A stretch of DNA of 9,150 nucleotides from DATBLE01 sp963719325 (GTDB taxonomy: Bacteria; Actinomycetota; Thermoleophilia; Gaiellales; Gaiellaceae), in contig CAVRBW010000028.1 of the NCBI GenBank assembly GCA_963719325.1, forward strand, positions 1-9,150. Reading direction: 5' to 3'. This document shows, piece by piece, positions 1 through 4,941 of the stretch; within the stretch, counting starts at the first letter, position 1, and each line of letters starts with the position of its first letter. Under the pieces are notes generated by a model that worked only from the letters and a program-made list of their open reading frames with translations, searched no databases and had not been told where the DNA came from. The position numbers were made by a program, and so were the translations under genes.

Positions 1-90
1 ATCTGCCAGGTCCACGAGTCGTGGAGCGAGCGGTGCGGAATAGCGGCCCATGAAGCGGTCATACGCGTCGGCGGCGACGGCGAAGCTCAC
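1..90 (-). CDS. Class I SAM-dependent methyltransferase, N-terminal fragment (runs off the left edge)
   Basis: Only the first 30 codons are present. Reading the minus strand from a GTG at 90, the peptide begins MSFAVAADAYDRFMGRYSAP and continues with LAPRLVDLAD up to the edge. The AxxYDRFMGRYSxPLAxxLxDLA pattern is the usual N-terminus of a large family of small-molecule class I methyltransferases, in which it lies just before the SAM-binding GxGxG loop. That loop would be beyond the window, so the substrate cannot be guessed. The gene is divergent from the kdp cluster and 146 bases from the kinase gene. No Shine-Dalgarno sequence precedes the GTG, but a TAGATT hexamer ends 7 bases upstream, as expected for a leaderless message. 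The family call rests on 30 residues; functional linkage to potassium transport is not implied. Confidence 0.7.
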   Translation of the reverse strand, partial: MSFAVAADAYDRFMGRYSAPLAPRLVDLAD

Positions 91-96
91 GGGGGG

Positions 97-102
97 AATC
101 TA
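97..102 (-). promoter_or_regulatory. Candidate -10 element of a leaderless methyltransferase transcript
   Basis: On the minus strand TAGATT matches the TANNNT actinobacterial -10 pattern. It is followed by six C residues and then the GTG start, so the predicted +1 is the G of the start codon. No convincing -35 hexamer is seen at the expected distance. The inference rests on spacing and on the absence of a ribosome binding site. Confidence 0.35.
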
Positions 103-236
103 CGGGACTCACGCGTCCAGGCCGGCTTTCCCAGCGATTCCACAGCCGCGGCTCATGCTCCCGTCATACGTGCCGGTCTCTGAGGAACGTCTCGCTCGCA
201 GGCGATTGGGCAGGCAAGCGATGATGGTCTCCGACC

Positions 237-1595
237 ATGCACGTCAATCGCTGGCTGTTGGGGTGGCTCGGAAGCGCGGCGCTCGTGGCCGCAGTGACCG
301 GTGCGATCGAGCTGCTGAAGACGCACATTCCGGTCCTCAGCCTGACGGTTCTCTATCTGTTCGCGGTCTTGCCGGTCGCGGTCGTCTGGGGCGCCGCGTT
401 CGGAGTCGTCGTGTCGGTGGCCAGCATGCTCGCCTTCAACTTCCTCTTCCTGCCGCCGCTCTACACGTTCACGCTCGCCGATTCCCGCAACTGGTTCGCG
501 CTCGCCGTCTTCCTGGTCACGGCGATCGTGGTCAGCGAGCTGGCCGCGCGGTCGCGCCGCCAGGCACGGGAGTCGGCGCTTCTCGCCGAGATCGCGACCT
601 CCCTCCTCGAGCGCGGGGAGGTGAGCGGCGAGCTCGACCGGATCGCAGCCGAGGCGGCCCGTGCGTTGCAGGTCGAGCGCGCGCGGATCGAGCTCGGCAA
701 CCACCCCTCGACGGCCGAGAGCCTGCAGTCATATCCACTCGAGACGGGTGGGAGACGCGTGGGCACGATCTACCTCGAGCGACCTCGCCAGGGCATGGCC
801 GCGGCTCGCCGCCGCCTGCTGCCTGCGCTGGCCTCCCTGCTCGGGGTTGCCATCGACCGCGAACGGCTGGCGCGGGAGGCCGTCGAGGCAGAGGCCCTCC
901 GTCGCAGCGACGCGATCAAGACGGCTCTGCTGCGCGCGGTGAGCCATGACCTGAGGACGCCGCTCATGGGAATCCTCACCTCGGCGAGCTCTCTGGCGCG
1001 GGACGACCTCGTCCTCGACGAGGCAGACCGCGCCGATCTGCTCGCGACCGTGCTGGACGAGGCGCATCGCCTGGATCGGCTTGTCGGCAACCTCCTCGAT
1101 CTGTCTCGACTCCAGGCCGGAGCCGCTCGGCCGGAGCCGGATGTGGTGGCGATCGACGATCTCGTCGTGCAGGCCCTCGGGGAGCTGGGCGAAGGTGGAG
1201 CGCGCGTCCAGGTGTTCCTCCCGGACGACTCGCCCGCCGTCCGGGTCGACGTGCACCAGGTACAGCGCGCGATCGTGAACCTGCTCGAGAACGCGCTCAA
1301 GTATTCGCCCGGCGACGAGCGCGTGCGCTTGCAGGTGCAAGCGACCGGCTCCGAAGCGCTGATCCGGGTCGTCGACCGGGGCCCCGGCGTGCCCTCGGGC
1401 GAGCTCGAGCGGATCTTCGAGCCCTTCCAGCGCGGGTCCCGCGGGGCGACGGTCGCCGGCGCCGGCCTCGGGCTCGCGATCGCCCGGGGGTTCGTCGAGG
1501 CGAACGACGGTCGGGTCTGGGCCGAGTCGCGCCGCGGGCAGGGCGCGACGTTCGTGCTGTCATTGCCGATCGTGCGCGTGCAGGTACCGGTGTGA
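237..1595 (+). CDS. kdpD: KdpD C-terminal half: membrane DUF4118-GAF sensor histidine kinase
   Basis: This 452-aa protein is the membrane and kinase half of the turgor/K+ sensor KdpD; it should autophosphorylate and pass the phosphate to KdpE. Four closely spaced hydrophobic segments (about residues 8-25, 33-51, 53-73, 84-101) form the DUF4118 module. An arginine-rich stretch follows (R105, R107, R108, R111), as after TM4 in E. coli KdpD. A GAF-like region covers about 112-208. The HisKA H-box has the phosphoacceptor H237 in AVSHDLRTP. The ATPase domain shows the N-box (N348, N352), G1 DRGPG (380-384), an F-box-like EPF and G2 GAGLGLAI (408-415). The whole KdpD Walker domain and USP domain normally found at the N-terminus are missing; they are encoded at 7007-8095. 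ATG 237 is the first start after an in-frame stop at 222 and keeps all four membrane segments. There is no clear ribosome binding site. Its stop overlaps the kdpE start by 4 bases. Confidence 0.93.
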   Translation: MHVNRWLLGWLGSAALVAAVTGAIELLKTHIPVLSLTVLYLFAVLPVAVVWGAAFGVVVSVASMLAFNFLFLPPLYTFTLADSRNWFALAVFLVTAIVVSELAARSRRQARESALLAEIATSLLERGEVSGELDRIAAEAARALQVERARIELGNHPSTAESLQSYPLETGGRRVGTIYLERPRQGMAAARRRLLPALASLLGVAIDRERLAREAVEAEALRRSDAIKTALLRAVSHDLRTPLMGILTSASSLARDDLVLDEADRADLLATVLDEAHRLDRLVGNLLDLSRLQAGAARPEPDVVAIDDLVVQALGELGEGGARVQVFLPDDSPAVRVDVHQVQRAIVNLLENALKYSPGDERVRLQVQATGSEALIRVVDRGPGVPSGELERIFEPFQRGSRGATVAGAGLGLAIARGFVEANDGRVWAESRRGQGATFVLSLPIVRVQVPV

Positions 1596-2284
1596 ACGGC
1601 GCTCGCGTCCTCGTCGTCGACGACGAGCAGCAGATCCTGCGTGCACTGCGAACGAGCCTGCGCGGCGCCGGCTACGAGGTCGAGACGGCGGACACCGCGG
1701 AAGGCGCCCTGGCGGCGGCAGCGATGCGGCCGCCCGAGGCGGTGATCCTCGACCTGGTGCTCCCCGACGGGACCGGGACGGACGTCTGCCGCGAGTTCCG
1801 GAAATGGAGCTCCGCGCCCGTAATCGTGCTGTCGGCGGTGGGGGACGAGCGGGAGAAGGTGGCGGCACTCGACGCGGGCGCGGACGACTACGTCACCAAG
1901 CCGGTCGGGATCGACGAGTTGCTTGCGCGATTGCGGGCGACGCTTCGGCGGGCGGTCCCCTCCGGCGAGCCGGTCGTGCGTGTAGGTGACCTGGAGGTCG
2001 ATCTCGAGAAGCGCGAGGCGCGATTGGCAGGGAAGCCTGTGCATCTGACGCCCCATCAGTTCGAGCTCCTGCGCGTCTTCGCCAGGCACGAAGGCAAGCT
2101 CTTGACGCACCGCATGCTCCTGCAGGAGGTGTGGGGCCCGGGCTACGGGAGCGAGTCCAACCTGCTCCAGGTGCACGTCTCCCAACTACGGCGAAGAATC
2201 GAGCCCGACCCGGCAAGGCCGCGGTACCTGATCACGGAGCCGGGCGCCGGCTACCGGTTGGTCGATCCAGCGACGCGCGCGTAG
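1592..2284 (+). CDS. kdpE: KdpE, OmpR/PhoB-family response regulator
   Basis: A 230-aa two-domain regulator, the usual KdpE length. The receiver domain (about 1-120) has the acidic pair D10/D11, phosphoacceptor D54 (ILDLVLPDG), switch residue S81 and the conserved K103 in DYVTKPV. The winged-helix DNA-binding domain (about 130-226) shows LTPHQFELLRVFARH, the recognition-helix region VHVSQLRRRIE and the wing end ITEPGAGYRLV. The GTG start sits in a GTGA overlap with the kinase gene stop, so translation is probably coupled and the pair made together. After phosphorylation it is expected to activate the structural kdp genes that begin 76 bases downstream, where repeat boxes suited to an OmpR-type dimer are present. 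Orthology is based on family features plus context and is secure; DNA targets are inferred. Confidence 0.95.
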   Translation: MNGARVLVVDDEQQILRALRTSLRGAGYEVETADTAEGALAAAAMRPPEAVILDLVLPDGTGTDVCREFRKWSSAPVIVLSAVGDEREKVAALDAGADDYVTKPVGIDELLARLRATLRRAVPSGEPVVRVGDLEVDLEKREARLAGKPVHLTPHQFELLRVFARHEGKLLTHRMLLQEVWGPGYGSESNLLQVHVSQLRRRIEPDPARPRYLITEPGAGYRLVDPATRA

Positions 2285-2285
2285 C

Positions 2286-2331
2286 AAGCTTCACGTTTCC
2301 TTCAGAAGCCGCTCCGAAAGCTTCAAGCGGC
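2286..2331 (+). promoter_or_regulatory. Candidate KdpE operator: CTTCA boxes at about 11-base spacing
   Basis: In the short gap after kdpE the pentamer CTTCA occurs at 2289, 2300 and 2321, with a degenerate GCTCC at 2311, giving steps of 11, 11 and 10 bases. The longer word AAGCTTCA is found twice (2286-2293 and 2318-2325). Direct repeats on one face of the helix with an 11-base period are the usual target of tandem-bound OmpR/PhoB-type regulators, and the last box reaches the -35 region of the -10 element at 2349, as expected for an activator replacing a poor -35. Assignment to KdpE is inferred from position. An inverted repeat (GCCGCT 2308-2313, AGCGGC 2326-2331) overlaps the boxes. Confidence 0.45.
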
Positions 2332-2348
2332 CCTCAGGACAACCGCCT

Positions 2349-2361
2349 TACCGTCGAGGCG
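2349..2361 (+). promoter_or_regulatory. Candidate -10 element and leaderless start of the kdpFACB operon
   Basis: TACCGT (2349-2354) fits the TANNNT -10 pattern. Six bases later comes GTG 2361, the start of the first micro-ORF, so the predicted +1 falls on the start codon. The only purine-rich motif before this GTG (GAGG, 2356-2359) is one base away, too close to act as a ribosome binding site, which supports leaderless initiation. There is no TTGACA-like -35; the spot is occupied by the end of the CTTCA repeat array. Confidence 0.42.
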
Positions 2362-2444
2362 TGTTCGATCTCGCTCCGCTCGCAATCGCTGCCGGCTGCT
2401 TCGCCTTCGCGTTCGCGCTCGTCTACGTGCTGGGCCGGGTCTGA
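2361..2444 (+). CDS. 27-aa single-span membrane micro-protein upstream of kdpF
   Basis: GTG-initiated ORF with peptide beginning MFDLAPLAIAAGCFAFAFAL and ending VYVLGRV. It is almost wholly one hydrophobic span (about residues 5-24) with an acidic N-terminal residue and one arginine near the C-terminus. Its TGA overlaps the ATG of kdpF by one base (TGATG), and it is the first cistron of the structural kdp operon, with a leaderless-type promoter before it. I cannot assign it to a named family. It could be a second KdpF-like stabilising peptide, an assembly factor, or a leader ORF that only couples translation into kdpF. Support comes from the exact fit between promoter, start and overlapping stop plus the membrane-protein composition; no homology is claimed. 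Confidence 0.5.
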   Translation: MFDLAPLAIAAGCFAFAFALVYVLGRV

Positions 2445-2533
2445 TGTCGGCCGCAGACGCAGTCGGGCTCGCGATCGCGCTGGCGGTGCTCGTCTACCTC
2501 GTGTTCGCCCTCTTTCGCGGGGAGCGGCTCTAG
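2444..2533 (+). CDS. kdpF: KdpF, small stabilising subunit of the K+-transporting ATPase
   Basis: A 29-aa ORF starting MSAADAVGLAIALAVLVYLV and ending FALFRGERL. Length, the single hydrophobic span from about residue 6 to 22, the LVYLVFAL segment and the charged C-terminus with a late Glu match the KdpF pattern; E. coli KdpF is also 29 aa, begins MSAG, and has GYLVYAL in the same place. KdpF is a membrane peptide that packs against KdpA/KdpB and stabilises the complex. The ATG overlaps the stop of the preceding micro-ORF, and its TAG overlaps the GTG of the next one by one base, so translational coupling is likely. At under 30 codons it is easily missed by automatic gene calling. Confidence 0.82.
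   Translation: MSAADAVGLAIALAVLVYLVFALFRGERL
2519..2524 (+). promoter_or_regulatory. Ribosome binding site for the 44-aa micro-ORF
   Basis: GGGGAG lies inside the end of kdpF, 8 bases before GTG 2533. This is a good Shine-Dalgarno placement and is the main reason to believe the GTG that overlaps the kdpF stop is a real start. Confidence 0.5.
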
Positions 2534-2667
2534 TGAGCCTGCCCTCGATCATCCTGCTCGTCCTGATGGCGGCCGGTTTCGCGGCCAACCTCGTCCTCAG
2601 GCTCGCACGCCGCCGTCTCAACCGTGGCTCAGTGTTCGTCCGCGGTCGGCGGACGTCTGCAAGATGA
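2533..2667 (+). CDS. 44-aa membrane micro-protein with basic tail, between kdpF and kdpA
   Basis: GTG-initiated ORF starting MSLPSIILLVLMAAGFAANL, followed by a strongly basic tail with about eleven arginines in the last 22 residues. It predicts one transmembrane helix (about residues 4-22) with a cytoplasmic C-terminus by the positive-inside rule. A GGGGAG Shine-Dalgarno is 8 bases upstream. The GTG shares its first G with the kdpF stop, and the TGA overlaps the kdpA ATG (ATGA, 4 bases). It belongs to no family that I recognise. Its position and topology suggest a Kdp accessory peptide or a coupling cistron for kdpA; the arginine tail might contact lipid head groups or the sensor, which is speculation. 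Confidence 0.6.
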   Translation: MSLPSIILLVLMAAGFAANLVLRLARRRLNRGSVFVRGRRTSAR

Positions 2668-4352
2668 CCGGGCAAGGCATCGGCCAGATCCTCTTCTACG
2701 CCGGCGCGCTGGTCGTGCTCGGCTACCCGCTCGGGCTGTGGATGGCGCGGGTCTACACGGCCGACCGGCTGCCGTTCGCGCGGCTCGAGCGCGGATTCCT
2801 CCGCCTCGTCGGTGGAAACCGCGAGCAGGACTGGACGAGCTACGCGAAGACGGTCCTCGTCTTCAGCGTCTCGTTCTTCGGGCTCCTCTACCTGATCCAG
2901 CGGGCGCAGGGGCACCTGTTCCTCAACCCAGACGGCCTGAAGGGCGTGCCTGCGCACATCTCGCTGAACACGGCTGCCAGCTTCGTCACGAACACGAACT
3001 GGCAGTACTACGGCGGCGAGAGCACGATGTCGTACCTGACCCAGATGGCTGGGCTTGCGGTGCAGAACTGGGTCTCCGCCGCGGTCGGAATGGCGGTGCT
3101 CGCCGCGGTCGTGCGCGGCCTCTCGCGGCGCTCGCGCAACGAGCTCGGCAGCTTCTGGCAGGACCTGTACCGGACGCTCGCCTACATCCTCTTGCCGCTC
3201 GTGCTGATCTCGACCGTGATCCTGATCTCGCAGGGGGTCGTCCAGACCTTCCACGGCCATGCGACGGCGACGACGCTCGAAGGGGCCCAGCAGACGATCG
3301 CGCGCGGCCCTGCCGCGTCGCAGATCGCGATCAAGCAGCTGGGGACGAACGGCGGAGGCTTCTACAACTCGAACTCGTCGGTGCCGTTCGAGAATCCGAC
3401 GGGCATCTCGAACTTCGTCGAGATGCTCTCGATCCTCCTGATCGGGGCGGGACAGGTGTTCATGTTCGGGAAGATGGTGCTCGCCCGGCGGCACGCCTGG
3501 ATGGTGTTCGCCTCCATGTTCGCCATCTTCGCGATCGGCGTCGCGGTCGCGCTTCCGTCGGAGCAGCACGGCTCGCAGGTGCTGCGCGCGTCGGGCGTGA
3601 ACATCACCCAGGGCCACGGCCAATCCGGCGGGAACATGTCCGACAAGGAAGTCCGCTTCGGCATTGCCAACACGGCTCTCTGGGCGACGGCTACGACCGA
3701 CGCCTCGAACGGCTCGGTCAACGGCGCACATGACTCGTTGACGGCAACGGGCGGAGCCGTCCCGGTCGTGAACATGTTCCTCGGCGAGGTCGTGTTCGGC
3801 GGTGTCGGCTCGGGTCTCTACGGGATGTTCTTCTACATCCTGATCGCCGTCTTCGTCGCCGGCCTGATGGTCGGGCGTACCCCGGAGTGGCTCGGGAAGA
3901 AGATCGAGGCGCGCGAGATCAAGCTCGCCGCGCTCGGTGCCCTGTTCCCGCCGACGATGGTGTTGATGCTGGTCGCGCTCGCGATCGTCACCAAGGGCGG
4001 GCTCGCATCGATCTACAACGGCGGCGTCCACGGGTTCACGGAGACCCTCTACGCCTACGACTCGCAAGGGAACAACAACGGGAGCGCCTTTGCGGGCTAC
4101 GGCGCCACGAACTTCTCCGCGAGCTTCGGCGCGATCGCGATGTTCCTCGGTCGGTTCGTGCCGCTGCTCGCCGCACTGGCGATCGGCGGGTCGCTCGCCG
4201 CGAAGAAGACCGTGCCCGCCTCGGCCGGCACCTTCCGCACCGACGGCCCGACGTTCGTCGTGCTGCTCGTCGGCGTGATCGCGCTCACCGCCGGCCTGAT
4301 GATCTTCCCGGCGCTGACGCTCGGCCCGATCGTCGAAGGGCTGATGCCCTGA
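2664..4352 (+). CDS. kdpA: KdpA, potassium-binding and translocating subunit
   Basis: A 562-aa integral membrane protein (E. coli KdpA is 557 aa) of the superfamily of K+ transporters, with four pore-loop repeats and about ten transmembrane helices. It selects K+ from the periplasmic side and passes it through an intersubunit tunnel to KdpB. Filter and pore signatures are all present: SFVTNTNWQYYGG (106-118, Q114 corresponding to E. coli Q116), TNGGGFYNSNSSVPFENPT (228-246, with G232), ITQGHGQSGGNMSDKEVRFG (314-333) followed by NTALWATATT (336-345), and the fourth-repeat region GNNNGSAFAGYG (469-480). The start is the ATG in an ATGA overlap with the upstream micro-ORF. The stop overlaps the kdpC start by one base. 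No truncation or missing key residue is seen. Confidence 0.97.
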   Translation: MTGQGIGQILFYAGALVVLGYPLGLWMARVYTADRLPFARLERGFLRLVGGNREQDWTSYAKTVLVFSVSFFGLLYLIQRAQGHLFLNPDGLKGVPAHISLNTAASFVTNTNWQYYGGESTMSYLTQMAGLAVQNWVSAAVGMAVLAAVVRGLSRRSRNELGSFWQDLYRTLAYILLPLVLISTVILISQGVVQTFHGHATATTLEGAQQTIARGPAASQIAIKQLGTNGGGFYNSNSSVPFENPTGISNFVEMLSILLIGAGQVFMFGKMVLARRHAWMVFASMFAIFAIGVAVALPSEQHGSQVLRASGVNITQGHGQSGGNMSDKEVRFGIANTALWATATTDASNGSVNGAHDSLTATGGAVPVVNMFLGEVVFGGVGSGLYGMFFYILIAVFVAGLMVGRTPEWLGKKIEAREIKLAALGALFPPTMVLMLVALAIVTKGGLASIYNGGVHGFTETLYAYDSQGNNNGSAFAGYGATNFSASFGAIAMFLGRFVPLLAALAIGGSLAAKKTVPASAGTFRTDGPTFVVLLVGVIALTAGLMIFPALTLGPIVEGLMP

Positions 4353-4939
4353 TGCTGCGGGACGTCAAAGGTTCGTTGATCGCCGTCGTGCTCCTCACCG
4401 CCGTCCTCGGCTTCGCCTACCCCGCGGTGATGACCGGGTTTGCCCAGATCGCGTGGTCGAACAAAGCCAATGGCAGCCTGATCAACGTCGACGGCAAGGT
4501 CGTCGGCTCGCGGCTTGCCGCCCAGGAGTTCAAGAGCCCGCGCTACTTCCACGAGCGCCCATCCGGGACTTCGCCTCCTTACAACGCCGGCGCGACCACC
4601 TTCGCGAACCTCGGCCCGACCAATCCCGATCTCACGAAGAACGTCAAGGCGGCCGCGCAGGCGATCCTGAAGCTCGAGACCCCGTACAACCCGGGTCTGG
4701 CCATCGGCGACATTCCAGTCGACGCGGTCACGACCTCGGCCTCGGGGATCGATCCAGACATCTCTCCCGCGTACGCCGCGCTGCAGTCGCGCCGCATCGC
4801 AGCGGTGCGCGGTCTCCCGCTCGGCCGGGTCAGCCAGCTGATCCACGACAACACGGACGGTCGCAGCCTCGGCTTCCTCGGCGAGCCGGGCGTCAACGTC
4901 CTGAAGCTGAACCTCGCACTCGACAAGGAGCAGAGCTAG
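4352..4939 (+). CDS. kdpC: KdpC, accessory subunit of the K+-transporting ATPase
   Basis: A 195-aa protein, the family's usual length. There is one N-terminal transmembrane helix (about residues 8-28, VKGSLIAVVLLTAVLGFAYP) followed by an extracytoplasmic domain. Family motifs are visible: FKSPRYFHERPSGT (60-73), LGPTNPDL (87-94), TTSASGIDPDISPAYA (127-142) and the C-terminal NTDGRSLGFLGEPGVNVLKL (167-186). KdpC bridges KdpA and is thought to help K+ loading and complex assembly. ATG 4352 was chosen because it overlaps the kdpA stop (TGATG) and begins the conserved membrane helix; longer readings in the same frame are shadows of kdpA. It lies before kdpB, not after it as in the common kdpFABC order. 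Confidence 0.96.
   Translation: MLRDVKGSLIAVVLLTAVLGFAYPAVMTGFAQIAWSNKANGSLINVDGKVVGSRLAAQEFKSPRYFHERPSGTSPPYNAGATTFANLGPTNPDLTKNVKAAAQAILKLETPYNPGLAIGDIPVDAVTTSASGIDPDISPAYAALQSRRIAAVRGLPLGRVSQLIHDNTDGRSLGFLGEPGVNVLKLNLALDKEQS
4925..4930 (+). promoter_or_regulatory. Ribosome binding site for kdpB
   Basis: AAGGAG sits in the last codons of kdpC, 11 bases before ATG 4942. It fixes the kdpB start against a much longer in-frame reading that begins inside kdpC. Confidence 0.5.
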
Positions 4940-4941
4940 CA

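Noticed and set aside
11..25. Perfect palindrome TCCACGAGTCGTGGA.
   Set aside because: It lies inside the methyltransferase coding sequence and encodes expected family residues; a single 15-base palindrome in GC-rich coding DNA is not strong evidence for a binding site.
50..949. Long open frame on the plus strand covering the intergenic region and the start of the kinase gene.
   Set aside because: After 237 it is a basic, low-complexity shadow of the kinase gene in another frame and matches no family; no ribosome binding site.
770..2185. 471-codon open frame on the minus strand opposite the kinase and kdpE.
   Set aside because: Same shadow composition; the plus-strand genes carry all catalytic motifs.
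2308..2331. Inverted repeat GCCGCT...AGCGGC after kdpE as a possible terminator.
   Set aside because: Only 6 pairs with a 12-base loop and no T-run; it overlaps the repeat boxes and is more likely incidental or part of the operator.
2334..4067. 577-codon open frame on the minus strand opposite kdpA and the micro-ORFs.
   Set aside because: Its product is rich in Arg, Asp, Glu and His with no domain pattern, typical of antisense shadows in GC-rich DNA; kdpA on the other strand is complete and conserved.
4453..4941. In-frame upstream extension of kdpB by 163 codons.
   Set aside because: The extension lies wholly inside kdpC, is Arg/Pro-rich and non-conserved; ATG 4942 has an AAGGAG upstream and gives the normal KdpB length.
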